A stretch of DNA of 64,000 bases from an uncultured Shewanella sp. (GCF_947491715.1 NZ_CANLKR010000026.1:19974-83973), one strand, 5' to 3'; counted from the first letter of the stretch, positions 18,462 to 27,279 are shown. Program-made: numbers and translations. The notes: generated from the sequence alone by a model not told the origin.

Positions 18462-18508
18462 CTCTTTTTATCCACTTGGTTCTCATCATCGACCAAGTGG
18501 ATTTTTTT
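18462..18508 (+). terminator. Intrinsic terminator A, possible sRNA 3' end
   Basis: The sequence ctcttttta (18462-18470) leads into a 10-bp stem, tccacttggt (18471-18480) and accaagtgga (18492-18501), followed by seven Ts. The loop contains tcatcatcg. It lies 220 bp past the protease stop, far for that gene, so it may end a separate small transcript. Confidence 0.75.
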
Positions 18509-18675
18509 ATTCATCGTCCATGATATATTCAATCTACTAGGTATAGAAAATATATCACCAAATATACGACAAAACGCTATACGACTTAAGTCTTTCAGGT
18601 GTTAACCTGATGGTGATAAGAATATAATTAAGGTCTAATACACGTCCTTACTTTGAGTGCACTATTTTTCAGCAC

Positions 18676-18722
18676 CTCTTTTTACGCTCAGTCGTTTTCA
18701 TCACCGACTGAGCGTTTTTTTT
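18676..18722 (+). terminator. Intrinsic terminator B, related to terminator A
   Basis: The same ctcttttta (18676-18684) leads into a different 10-bp stem, cgctcagtcg (18685-18694) and cgactgagcg (18705-18714), then eight Ts. The loop ttttcatcac shares tcatca with terminator A. No gene lies just upstream, so a small RNA is likely. Confidence 0.75.
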
Positions 18723-18873
18723 GCGTTTTTTTCTATCATTATTATCAAGATGACAGCACTGAAGTCACAAAAAGCGTTAGCGATGCGGTATTGGCTGTCA
18801 GAAACGAAGGCCATAATCATGCGGTAGAACGCCCAGAGATGTGTATGCATTACAAGACATGTACCAGCAAATG

Positions 18874-18903
18874 GTTGCATAACGATCTGTTGCATAACGA
18901 TCT
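18874..18903 (+). repeat. Tandem 15-bp repeat, two copies
   Basis: The unit gttgcataacgatct occurs twice head to tail with no gap (18874-18888 and 18889-18903). No coding context is evident. Confidence 0.8.
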
Positions 18904-19036
18904 CAAGCCCAAGGATGGGAAAGGATAACAAGGGAGAAGGATGCACAAAATCATTTTATGAGAGCGCAATGTTTATGAACGGTTAGTTTAGAGACGCATA
19001 TAAACTTACTGACTTCTAACCACGCTCTATTTAACA

Positions 19037-19066
19037 TAATATACATTGTGCGCACAATGTATATTA
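19037..19066. repeat. 30-bp perfect palindrome
   Basis: The 15-bp arm taatatacattgtgc is followed immediately by its exact reverse complement, with no spacer. Such uninterrupted dyads are usually dimeric protein binding sites or recombination or replication sites rather than terminators. Confidence 0.8.
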
Positions 19067-19257
19067 GCAATAAAGAGTCGTTAAAACAGGTATATGAATA
19101 TCATTGAGCTTCACTATAACTATTATAAATGACAATATAATACATGGATCAATACTTGATTCATGTTCGGTTGATGACTCAGCCAATCGATGTTAGCTTC
19201 AAGTATATTGATAACAACTTTGCAGTCTCTGTTCATTTATACGCGATGTGACTATCA

Positions 19258-19560
19258 ATGCATTCTAATCAAAAGAATGATCCCACGAGCCAATGCTTCA
19301 TTCATATAGCTAGACAAAGATATGGCGCCATCATTTAATTTTTAAACATTCGTGTAGATGTAGATATTGAGAGTAAATTATTTTTCCTTGAAAAATATGT
19401 ACCTAAAACCTGTGGCTTGTCCATTAAACGCGTTTTTATTAATTCAAAAGAAATCGAAACTAATGATAACGAAGCTAGGTTCAATTGTATTTTAAGAGCA
19501 GATCCCTGAAACTGATGAAGCTCATCATGATCCAATACCAAGAGCACGTTTATTCATCGA
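19258..19560 (+). pseudogene. Possible decayed protein-coding remnant
   Basis: From an ATG at 19258 a frame runs with protein-like composition (ending RQRYGAII) to a stop at 19336. The same frame then continues without a start as NIRVDVDIESKLFFLEKYVP and on to ILRADP and a stop. Removing one C near 19505 restores a frame reading PETDEAHHDPIPRARLFIDT. One nonsense and one frameshift change would thus rebuild about 100 residues. I recognise no family and the match could be chance. Confidence 0.25.
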
Positions 19561-19749
19561 TACCATTCTGTGCCATTAGGTGTTATCGGTACTAGAGCCA
19601 AAAAGCATAATTACAAATGCTTTCATGTCTTTCTATTCTTTCACTAGCATCTCTTGATATATAGAGTGTAATATGCTGAATAAAAATTCAATATATTAGC
19701 ATAAACAGCACAAATATTGGTAATATCCTTAAACCAATTCATTATTGGA

Positions 19750-19783
19750 TTTAATGCCGATAATGATACTTATCGGCATTAAA
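19750..19783. terminator. Bidirectional hairpin after the second recombinase
   Basis: Exact 14-bp arms tttaatgccgataa (19750-19763) and its complement (19770-19783) enclose tgatac. It lies 24 bp past the minus-strand integrase stop. Confidence 0.75.
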
Positions 19784-19807
19784 AGATCATGTTAAAGCAA
19801 CGCCAAT

Positions 19808-21109
19808 TTATTCAATGCCATCGAGGTGATTTAACGGTTTATTCATTGCGCTTTCATGACGTTCAGTTTTTGACGTGTGTAAATATTGAGATGTGGTATC
19901 AATACTTTCATGACCGGCATCGGCCTGAACATGAGATAATGGCCTGTGATTTAAATTAATATCGTGAGTGATCCCTGTATGACGAATATTATGCACCGTT
20001 AACGTGCGCATATCGGTTGCATCATCATCAAAGCCTTCACTCTCGGCTTTATCGGCCGCTAAATGAATGATATTTTGCACTTCATCACGTAAATGCCGAA
20101 TGCCGAGGTTAGCACTTAAAATACCACTGTCTCGTCCCCTACCCGCCGCTTTATGTCGAATAAACAATGGCTGCGTTTCACGCGGGCTGGGGTAATCACT
20201 TAAACCTAAATACTGACGATAACTCACTAATGCGTTTAATAATGCATGAGAAATGGCAACACTTCTTTGTTTACCCCCTTTACTTTGAGGAATATAAAAA
20301 CTCCAGATCCCTGTTTGCCTATCTTGCTGAAACTGGCTCATCATGGGGGAATACCCTGCCCTTGCTGCTACTTCAGAAATACGTAAATAGCAAGAATATA
20401 TGAGTTTGATTAAAAATAAGTTCCTTTGGTATATGTTCGGTTGTTCTATCGCTAATTCTTCTATAGTTGAAATAACATAAGACCATTGTAATTCTGTAAA
20501 GGCTAATTGAGATATGTCTTCTGGATCCCGTTGATATTTCTTCTTTGAAGAAAACCGGCTCTTATTAAGCCAAGCTTGTGCTGGGTTGCGTTCACAATAG
20601 TCTTCACTCATCAAATACCCATAAAATGAAGATAAAATAGCCATTTTAGTTTTTAAGGCATTATCACTTAACTGATAAGGTTGAATATCTCCCATTTTTT
20701 TCTTGCCTAAAAAAGGCCGCCATTGAGGATTTGGTACACGCTCCTTCTCCCCTGCCTCTATTTCATCAAGTTTGAATTGCGGAACATTATAATAAGCAAT
20801 TAAAGCTTCTGGTGGATGTTGGCAATATTCTACATATTGATGAATTTCTCTGCGACCTATCAATATTGGAGATCGTTTCAATACATCAAAACACCAATGA
20901 AAATAAGTGGTTAATTCACTACGGTACGCTTTATAATTATTTTCATTGTATTTCTGCTCGTATAGCCAATCACTGGCATGTTCAACTAGAATTCCCGCAT
21001 CGTGTACATGATGCAGAGAAACCTGAGTAATATGTTGATTAACAATAGCGTTTCCCGACAATAAAAAATCATGACTATCGAAAAGAGGCATGACAGGTGG
21101 TAATTCCAT
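19808..21109 (-). CDS. Tyrosine recombinase / integrase (second)
   Basis: A 433-residue tyrosine recombinase not closely similar to the one at 2693-3790. The C-terminal catalytic domain has Arg in CYLRISEVAARAG, the HNIRHTG box (H-x-x-R), H in DAGHESIDTTSQ and the nucleophile Tyr in QYLHTSKTE, so it should be active. The N-terminal half (~45-190) has a SAM-like domain and the segment NPQWRPFLGKKK. It is longer than a typical phage integrase, and the segment RDEVQNIIHLAADKAESEG is an insertion between catalytic boxes. It forms the right border of the accessory region. Its start ATG has only a weak ribosome site. Confidence 0.92.
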   Translation of the reverse strand: MELPPVMPLFDSHDFLLSGNAIVNQHITQVSLHHVHDAGILVEHASDWLYEQKYNENNYKAYRSELTTYFHWCFDVLKRSPILIGRREIHQYVEYCQHPPEALIAYYNVPQFKLDEIEAGEKERVPNPQWRPFLGKKKMGDIQPYQLSDNALKTKMAILSSFYGYLMSEDYCERNPAQAWLNKSRFSSKKKYQRDPEDISQLAFTELQWSYVISTIEELAIEQPNIYQRNLFLIKLIYSCYLRISEVAARAGYSPMMSQFQQDRQTGIWSFYIPQSKGGKQRSVAISHALLNALVSYRQYLGLSDYPSPRETQPLFIRHKAAGRGRDSGILSANLGIRHLRDEVQNIIHLAADKAESEGFDDDATDMRTLTVHNIRHTGITHDINLNHRPLSHVQADAGHESIDTTSQYLHTSKTERHESAMNKPLNHLDGIE

Positions 21110-21362
21110 AGGCAGTATTGCTCATTAGATTTTAAAAAGGAGTAACTTTATTATAGAATTTAAACCGTTAAAGTAATAGTGTTATAGCAGCTTATTTTAT
21201 ATTTTTTCCATATAAAAACAAAAAGTTAATTAAAAACTACTGGCATGCCATTACAGTACAAAATACCATCTATGTGACTATTTTTTTGATCTCCACTATA
21301 GAAGACATAATACTTATTTAAACGCCCTCTTAACATTGACATAAAATGGCAATAGGACTTCT

Positions 21363-21893
21363 ATGACAGGCATTATTTTTATTGAACTGATAATCGTTAT
21401 AAAAACCAATTTTGGCATCGAACTATACGAGGCTATGAAAGAAGAAGCTAATGAAGATGGCCTCTTCATTAAAACCGAAAGCTATTCTCATCATCGGCTT
21501 TTCAACATGATCAATTCTCTGAGTCGGCTCACGCGCATTTCCCCTCAAGATTTATTAGAACTTACGGGTCAACAGGTCTTTTTACCACTGCTTTCTAGCC
21601 TACCGATTAAAACAGGTAGCATAAACAATACTATTGATTTTGTTATTCATGTTGAAACCTACATTCACCACGAGGCACAAAAATTGTATCCTCACGCCAC
21701 TATGCCACAATTTAATTTCATTTTTATATCTTCGAATCAATTAATTATGGATTACCTCTCCCCTCGCTGCATGGGTTATATTTGCTTTGGGTTATTAAAA
21801 GGATGTGCCGAGTATTTCAATGAAAAAATAGCGATGACACTACAGATTATGGACGATAAAGGGGCACATGTGCGCTTTACTCTGAAAAAGTAA
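21363..21893 (+). CDS. H-NOX haem nitric-oxide sensor, first of two
   Basis: A 176-residue haem NO/O2-binding (HNOB) domain protein. All canonical positions are present at their usual numbers: proximal haem ligand His102 (in TYIHHEAQKLYP), Pro115 (ATMPQF) and the haem-propionate motif Y131-x-S133-x-R135 (MDYLSPR). Position 140 is Ile, not the distal Tyr of O2-binding relatives, which predicts a NO-selective sensor. Free-standing H-NOX proteins usually control a partner histidine kinase or a c-di-GMP enzyme. A second copy starts 106 bp downstream, then a hybrid kinase. This copy is more diverged near its N-terminus (MTGIIFIELIIVIKT). Confidence 0.95.
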   Translation: MTGIIFIELIIVIKTNFGIELYEAMKEEANEDGLFIKTESYSHHRLFNMINSLSRLTRISPQDLLELTGQQVFLPLLSSLPIKTGSINNTIDFVIHVETYIHHEAQKLYPHATMPQFNFIFISSNQLIMDYLSPRCMGYICFGLLKGCAEYFNEKIAMTLQIMDDKGAHVRFTLKK

Positions 21894-21999
21894 AACAATT
21901 TGAATATTTCTCTTAGAAGGTTGAGCATTGACGTCCATTATTTTGCCAACAATACTTAAGTCATGTTTTATTATGAAATATGTTTAAAAGGAGTTTAGA

Positions 22000-22539
22000 A
22001 TGAAAGGACTCATTTTTACCGAGTTTTTTGAAGTGGTAGAAGAAGCATTCGGTTTAGAAGTCTGTGAAGAGATGCTTACTCAAGCCGATGACGATGGTGT
22101 TTACACGAGTGTAGGCAGTTATGATCATAAAAAATTAGTCAAAATGATTATTATACTCAGTCAATTAACTGATGTCCCAGTTGGCGACTTACAAGAAGTC
22201 TTTGGACAAAAAGCCTTTACGACATTGATGCAAGGCCTGCCTATTCCAACTGATAATATCACCAATACGATTGATTTTATCCAACATGTTGAAACTTTTA
22301 TCCATGTTGAAGTCAGGAAACTCTATCCTGATGCTACCTTGCCCACTTTTGAGTTTATCTCTGTATCCCCTACTCAACTTATTATGGATTACCTTTCACC
22401 ACGTTGTATGGGCCACGTTTGTCTCGGTTTAATTAAAGGTTGTGCGGCACACTTCAACGAAGAAATAGCAGTCGATATGGTCCCGGTTGATGAACTGGGT
22501 TCCCACATGCGCTTTACCGTTGACAAACTGTCAGTTTAG
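22000..22539 (+). CDS. H-NOX haem nitric-oxide sensor, second of two
   Basis: A 179-residue H-NOX protein, paralogous to its upstream neighbour and closer to the usual family start (MKGLIFTEFFEVVEEAFG). It keeps His102 (TFIHVEVRKLYP), Pro115 (ATLPTF) and Y131-x-S133-x-R135; Val140 again predicts NO selectivity. Both copies share Cys at 136, 141 and 148, which might allow metal or redox chemistry as shown for zinc-bound cysteines in Shewanella H-NOX, though the positions differ. aaaaggag precedes the ATG. The stop codon is four bases from the kinase start, so the two are almost certainly co-translated and this copy is the better candidate for direct kinase control. Confidence 0.96.
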   Translation: MKGLIFTEFFEVVEEAFGLEVCEEMLTQADDDGVYTSVGSYDHKKLVKMIIILSQLTDVPVGDLQEVFGQKAFTTLMQGLPIPTDNITNTIDFIQHVETFIHVEVRKLYPDATLPTFEFISVSPTQLIMDYLSPRCMGHVCLGLIKGCAAHFNEEIAVDMVPVDELGSHMRFTVDKLSV

Positions 22540-22543
22540 TAAA

Positions 22544-24271
22544 ATGGATTTAGAAAAAAATAACGCATTACTGAATAAGAAAATTGCTCGAGAAAAAGCG
22601 GCAAGAAAAGCTGCCGAAAAATTATTAGAAGCAAAAAGTCTAGAGCTTTACAATGCAAATGTACAATTGCAAGAAGCCTTAAATAACGCAGAAATAAAGC
22701 TGGAACATGATTCAACATTACTCGCTTTTAAAGCCAAAATGGACAGCACCTTACTGCACTTTAGTCGGCAGTTTTTAACGCATTCTCCCACGCCTCAATT
22801 ATTACAGACTCTTATCGACAAATTAGTTGATGAAGAATCAATATCAGGAATGCATATCCATATTAAGTTAAAAACCAATGACATTATTCATTTTGAGCAT
22901 AGCTGCAGTGCCGGGCGCAAACAGACTTGGGCACTGCCTGATAGTGTGATCACCGAAAGCCCTTATTGGGATAAAAATAATCAATTATTTTGGGTGGCGT
23001 TAGACAATCAAGTCGATTCCTATATGGGGTGTCGGATCGCAGTGACAGAGAGCTGGTTAACACCAGTTCAAAAAATTTTATCCCTGATTGGTGAAACCCT
23101 TACCGCAGCACTCTTACGCCACCTGACTTTGATTGAAGAAGTCAATGCTAGAAAACAAGCAGAAGAATCAGAAAAAGCAACACAAAGCTTTTTAGCCATG
23201 ATCAATCATGAACTCAGAACACCGTTAAATGGCTTGCTTGGTAGTGCTGAGTTATTGGCAGATACATCACTGGAAAATAATCAAAGAAAACTACTTTCAA
23301 CCTTAAACAGCTCAGGAGAATTACTCAGAAATATCATTAACGATTTACTCGATTACAGTAAAATGAATGCGAATATGTTTGAGCTTATTGAAGGTGTGTT
23401 CAAGGTACAAGAAGTCGCCGATTTATTGCTGTCGATTTTTAATCATTCCACAGAAGATAAAAGGCTCAAATTTGTTGTTAATTGTACTGAGAATATTCCA
23501 ATATGGCTCATTGGTGATGTCGATAGGATTAAACAGATCTGTGTCAATTTGATTGGTAACGCAATTAAATTCACCGAAAAAGGCAGTGTAAAGGTGGAGT
23601 TTGACTGGCAAGAAGATCATCTCATCTTTGCTGTTACCGATACAGGTTCTGGCATTCAAGCCTCCGATCTGGATAAATTATTCAAGCCGTTTAGTCAAAT
23701 TGACTTATCCAGTAAAAAAGCCCATGAAGGCACCGGCTTAGGTCTGTCTATTTGCAAAAAGCTGTCTCAACTCATGGGAGGAGATATTCATGTCAGCAGT
23801 CAATTAGGTAAAGGCTCCACGTTCAGTGTCAAACTCCCCTTAGCGATTGCCAATAAACAAGATAAAAATCATCATCAGGAAAAAACAACCGACACCTCTT
23901 TACAAGGAATGAAAATTCTTGTCGTCGAAGACGTCAAAACAAACCAAATGATCATTAATTTGATGCTAAAAAAGCTCAAACTCACACCTCAATTTGCCGA
24001 TAATGGCCTAGAGGCATTAGAACAACTCAAATCAGATAACTTTGACATTATTTTAATGGATTGTCGTATGCCTGTTATGGATGGCTTTACTGCAACAGAA
24101 GCCCTACGTCATCAAGGCTATAATAAGCCCATCATCGCCCTTACTGCGGGGACAACATCGACTGAGCGTGAACAATGTATCAAAGCAGGTATGGACGATA
24201 TTTTATTCAAACCTTATAAGCTACAAGATATTCAAGATACATTGTGTCATTGGCGTCAATCTACATCATAA
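22544..24271 (+). CDS. H-NOX-associated hybrid histidine kinase (HnoK/HqsK-like)
   Basis: A 575-residue cytoplasmic kinase; the ATG at 22544 is four bases after the H-NOX stop, and a longer frame overlapping that gene is unlikely. A coiled coil (~1-65) leads into an uncharacterised sensor region (~70-200). HisKA has the phosphoacceptor His222 in INHELRTPLNG; the ATPase has NLIGNAIKF, DTGSGI and GTGLGLSICKKL. A receiver domain (~456-575) has acceptor Asp506 in LMDCRMPVMDGF. There is no membrane segment, consistent with a soluble H-NOX partner. Shewanella HnoK lacks a receiver; Vibrio harveyi HqsK has one, so this is closer to the hybrid type that needs an HPt partner. None is encoded nearby. 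Confidence 0.93.
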   Translation: MDLEKNNALLNKKIAREKAARKAAEKLLEAKSLELYNANVQLQEALNNAEIKLEHDSTLLAFKAKMDSTLLHFSRQFLTHSPTPQLLQTLIDKLVDEESISGMHIHIKLKTNDIIHFEHSCSAGRKQTWALPDSVITESPYWDKNNQLFWVALDNQVDSYMGCRIAVTESWLTPVQKILSLIGETLTAALLRHLTLIEEVNARKQAEESEKATQSFLAMINHELRTPLNGLLGSAELLADTSLENNQRKLLSTLNSSGELLRNIINDLLDYSKMNANMFELIEGVFKVQEVADLLLSIFNHSTEDKRLKFVVNCTENIPIWLIGDVDRIKQICVNLIGNAIKFTEKGSVKVEFDWQEDHLIFAVTDTGSGIQASDLDKLFKPFSQIDLSSKKAHEGTGLGLSICKKLSQLMGGDIHVSSQLGKGSTFSVKLPLAIANKQDKNHHQEKTTDTSLQGMKILVVEDVKTNQMIINLMLKKLKLTPQFADNGLEALEQLKSDNFDIILMDCRMPVMDGFTATEALRHQGYNKPIIALTAGTTSTEREQCIKAGMDDILFKPYKLQDIQDTLCHWRQSTS

Positions 24272-24287
24272 TTTATACAGTCAAACT

Positions 24288-24728
24288 TTACTTTACATTA
24301 TCCGCTAAAATGGCAAAAAGCACCTCATGATGTCGGCCTAAATAATTAAATGTTACAATGGCATTCCAAACCATATAACCACTACTGCAACTCCCATACA
24401 ATAAATGACCAGAATAATCCTTATCACTTATTTGAGTCAGTCTTATCGGGATCACTCCCATAAACATATCTCTCCCTTCTAAACGCATAGTCACATTTTC
24501 CACAACTTGGTTAGTGGATAAGCTGAATTCAAAAGGGGTTTCGCTTGGGGCATCAGGCCTTGATAATATTAATGTCAACGCGACGGCAATATCATCAAGG
24601 CTTTTCTGACAACCAGATGTTTGGAAATGGCATACATCAGGATCAGGCTGAAAAGTCACCGTTGGATTTTCTTTATCCTTACAGGCTAACAACAAGAAAC
24701 AAACTGTCGTAACAATAACCAATTTCAT
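24288..24728 (-). CDS. Small lipoprotein of unknown function
   Basis: A 146-residue protein with a lipoprotein signal: short basic start, hydrophobic core and lipobox LLLAC at Cys16. The mature part holds four more cysteines (VCHFQTSGC, GSCSSGY) and a beta-rich region. It is divergent from ccoN and separated by 292 bp. Its place next to a cbb3 operon could mean a role in the oxidase or in copper handling, but no copper motif is clear. Confidence 0.7.
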   Translation of the reverse strand: MKLVIVTTVCFLLLACKDKENPTVTFQPDPDVCHFQTSGCQKSLDDIAVALTLILSRPDAPSETPFEFSLSTNQVVENVTMRLEGRDMFMGVIPIRLTQISDKDYSGHLLYGSCSSGYMVWNAIVTFNYLGRHHEVLFAILADNVK

Positions 24729-24800
24729 TAAAATATTATCAAACCTCGATGGTCATTTTTCATCTCAATTGATGAAATGGATAACATTCTATTGAGTAGC

Positions 24801-24814
24801 TTGATCCAGATCAA
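24801..24814. promoter_or_regulatory. Perfect FNR/EtrA box upstream of ccoN
   Basis: TTGATCCAGATCAA matches the FNR consensus TTGAT-N4-ATCAA exactly. It lies 207 bp before ccoN in the divergent region and is expected to activate the oxidase genes when oxygen is low. The fnr gene itself lies 7.6 kb downstream. Confidence 0.85.
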
Positions 24815-25020
24815 CTTTTAACACCCCCTAATTCCTATCTTTTTTAACATGGCTACAGTATCATGAGCGCACCCTAAGGGCTAATTGTAAACCTTAGGTT
24901 ACACTCTGGCATAATTGAAACTTTTTATTAACTTTTAAGTGTTAATTTTGTCATTTTTTACCGAATTGAGCTCGTCTCTATTCTCACAATAAATAATAAG
25001 TAATAAGCAGTGGAAGCAAT

Positions 25021-26457
25021 ATGATGAACCATTCCCAGCCTAAAGGCGCTGATTACAATTACACCGTCGTCAGACAGTTTGCCCTAACCACAGTGTTATG
25101 GGGAATTGTCGGCATGTCTGTCGGTGTGTTAATCGCAGCTCAGCTAATCTGGCCTCAGCTAAACTTTGAAACACCTTGGTTGACCTATAGTCGACTCCGC
25201 CCACTTCATACCAATGCCGTTATTTTTGCATTTGGTACCTCCGCGTTATTCGCAACCTCTTACTACATCGTACAACGTACCTGTCAAACGCGTTTATTTG
25301 CGCCAAGACTGGCCGCTTTTACGTTTTGGGGGTGGCAAGCCATTATTATCGCAGCAGTGATCACATTACCTTTAGGATACACGCAAGGTAAAGAATATGC
25401 TGAATTGGAATGGCCCATTGATATCGCCATTGCCATAGTATGGATTTCTTACGCTACGGTTTTCTTTGGCACCATTATTAAACGCACAACATCACATATT
25501 TATGTGGCCAACTGGTTTTTTGGTGCCTTCATCATTACAGTTGCAGTGCTTCACATAGTGAACTCTATGGCTGTCCCACTGACATTATGGAAATCTTATT
25601 CCTTATACAGTGGTGCCGTTGATGCGATGGTTCAGTGGTGGTATGGCCATAATGCCGTCGGGTTCTTACTGACAGCAGGCTTCTTAGGTATGATGTATTA
25701 TTTTGTACCTAAACAAGCGGGTCGTCCTATCTACTCTTATCGTTTATCGATAGTGCATTTTTGGGCGTTAATTGCTTTATATATCTGGGCCGGCCCTCAT
25801 CACCTTCACTATACTGCTCTACCCGATTGGACACAGTCACTTGGCATGGTGATGTCACTGATTTTATTTGCACCTTCTTGGGGCGGAATGATCAACGGTA
25901 TTATGACCTTATCAGGTGCATGGCATAAACTCCGTACCGATCCCATTCTTCGCTTCTTAGTTGTCTCACTCTCTTTCTACGGAATGTCGACGTTTGAAGG
26001 GCCGATGATGGCCATTAAGACTGTCAATGCCCTGTCTCACTACACTGACTGGACCATTGGACACGTTCACTCTGGTGCATTAGGTTGGGTAGCCATGATC
26101 TCTATTGGTTCCTTGTATCACCTGATTCCTGTTTTGTTTAATCATGGTCGCATGTACAGCACGAGTTTAATCAATGTGCATTTCTGGTTAGCCACTATTG
26201 GCACCGTTTTATACATCGTTTCCATGTGGATTTCAGGTGTCATGCAAGGGTTAATGTGGCGTGCAGTGAATACTGATGGCACATTAACTTACAGCTTTGT
26301 TGAAAGTTTAGAAGCCTCTTATCCCTTCTATTTCGTGCGTTTCATCGGCGGCTGTTTCTTCTTAACGGGTATGCTCATCATGGCATATAACGTTATTCGA
26401 ACGGTTAAGGCGCCTAAAGATTCTTTACCCGCCTTGGCTGAAGCCAAAGCTGTTTAA
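25021..26457 (+). CDS. ccoN: cbb3-type cytochrome c oxidase subunit I
   Basis: The 478-residue catalytic subunit of the high-affinity cbb3 oxidase, an inner-membrane proton-pumping terminal oxidase used at low oxygen. It has about 12 membrane segments. Conserved His ligands appear in LRPLHTNAVIF (low-spin haem), WWYGHNAVGF (CuB) and in the GPHHLHYTALPDW and DWTIGHVHSGALGW segments. Length is normal for the family. Two adjacent ATG codons start the frame. It heads the ccoNOQP operon, preceded by an FNR box, and ccoO follows after 11 bases. Confidence 0.98.
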   Translation: MMNHSQPKGADYNYTVVRQFALTTVLWGIVGMSVGVLIAAQLIWPQLNFETPWLTYSRLRPLHTNAVIFAFGTSALFATSYYIVQRTCQTRLFAPRLAAFTFWGWQAIIIAAVITLPLGYTQGKEYAELEWPIDIAIAIVWISYATVFFGTIIKRTTSHIYVANWFFGAFIITVAVLHIVNSMAVPLTLWKSYSLYSGAVDAMVQWWYGHNAVGFLLTAGFLGMMYYFVPKQAGRPIYSYRLSIVHFWALIALYIWAGPHHLHYTALPDWTQSLGMVMSLILFAPSWGGMINGIMTLSGAWHKLRTDPILRFLVVSLSFYGMSTFEGPMMAIKTVNALSHYTDWTIGHVHSGALGWVAMISIGSLYHLIPVLFNHGRMYSTSLINVHFWLATIGTVLYIVSMWISGVMQGLMWRAVNTDGTLTYSFVESLEASYPFYFVRFIGGCFFLTGMLIMAYNVIRTVKAPKDSLPALAEAKAV

Positions 26458-26468
26458 GGAGAGATTTG

Positions 26469-27083
26469 ATGAAATTCAATCATGAACTCGTAGAGAAAAA
26501 TATCGGTTTATTAGGTATTTTTACCGTGATAGCCATCAGTTTTGGTAGCCTTGTCGAAATTACACCGCTGTTATTTCAAAAGGATACCACTGAGCCGCTT
26601 GACGGACAGATCCCTTATACTGCGTTGCAAATAGAAGGTCGTGACATCTATGTCCGTGAAGGTTGTTATAACTGTCACAGTCAAATGATCCGTCCACTAC
26701 GCGCGGAAACAGAACGTTATGGACATTACTCTGTTGCGGCAGAATCGGTTTGGGATCACCCCTTTCAGTGGGGTTCCAAACGTACGGGTCCAGATCTGGC
26801 TCGCGTTGGGGGTCGTTACAGTGATAAATGGCATGAAGTGCATTTAATTGATCCTCGTGCTGTGGTGCCCCAATCAAATATGCCTGGCTTTCCTTGGCTT
26901 GCAGAAAATACGTTAGATGGTGAATTAACCGGTAAGAAAATGAGTATCTTACGCAGTTTACACCCTAACGATGATATGTATACCGATGAAGAAATTGCCA
27001 ATGCAAAACAAGCTGTTGAAGGTAAGACAGAGCTACAAGCTCTGATTGCTTACTTGCAATCGCTTGGACACGCATTGAAATAA
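26469..27083 (+). CDS. ccoO: cbb3 oxidase monohaem cytochrome c subunit II
   Basis: A 204-residue membrane-anchored cytochrome c that passes electrons from CcoP to CcoN. One N-terminal membrane segment (~10-32) is followed by the haem site CYNCH and the conserved SQMIRPLRAETERYGHYS; the axial Met is in QSNMPGFPWL. The start is the ATG at 26469 after aaggagag, not the TTG three bases earlier. It lies between ccoN and ccoQ with gaps of about 10 bases. Confidence 0.98.
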   Translation: MKFNHELVEKNIGLLGIFTVIAISFGSLVEITPLLFQKDTTEPLDGQIPYTALQIEGRDIYVREGCYNCHSQMIRPLRAETERYGHYSVAAESVWDHPFQWGSKRTGPDLARVGGRYSDKWHEVHLIDPRAVVPQSNMPGFPWLAENTLDGELTGKKMSILRSLHPNDDMYTDEEIANAKQAVEGKTELQALIAYLQSLGHALK

Positions 27084-27093
27084 GGAGCGAATA

Positions 27094-27279
27094 ATGGATT
27101 ACGGTACATTACAGGGGATAATTACTCTGGTTGTTATGTTGACCTTTGTTGGCATCTTTGCTTGGGCATACAGTTCACGTCAAAAGTCCGCTTTTGACGA
27201 TGCTGCTAACCTTGTTTTCTCTGACGAAGAAACAATAAGTGAACCAAGCCAAGCGACAAACGCAGGGGAGCATAAGTAA
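27094..27279 (+). CDS. ccoQ: cbb3 oxidase subunit CcoQ
   Basis: A 61-residue single-span membrane protein of the usual CcoQ form: short N-terminus, one hydrophobic helix (~10-28) containing FVGIFAWAYSSRQKSAFDDAA, then an acidic tail. CcoQ stabilises the complex and CcoP association. aaggagcg precedes the ATG and the stop codon overlaps the ccoP start. Confidence 0.95.
   Translation: MDYGTLQGIITLVVMLTFVGIFAWAYSSRQKSAFDDAANLVFSDEETISEPSQATNAGEHK

Larger units (their letters stand above)
18252..19807. other. 1.5-kb gene-free region with many hairpins and palindromes
   Basis: No intact gene is supported. In order it holds a 14-bp inverted repeat with one mismatch (18279-18292 / 18314-18327), an exact 11-bp hairpin (18341-18373), two T-tailed hairpins with related loops (18471-18508 and 18685-18722), and a palindrome tcaggtgttaacctga (18595-18610). 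It also holds a tandem 15-bp repeat (18874-18903), a 30-bp perfect palindrome (19037-19066) and a broken protein-like frame (19258-19560). Such a mix suggests small RNAs plus decayed mobile DNA next to the second recombinase. Confidence 0.45.

Noticed and set aside
18653..18928. 91-codon frame
   Set aside because: It runs across terminator B and a tandem repeat, has no ribosome site and no protein-like motif.
19335..19547. 70-codon minus-strand frame
   Set aside because: It is antisense to the more protein-like plus-strand remnant and has no ribosome site.
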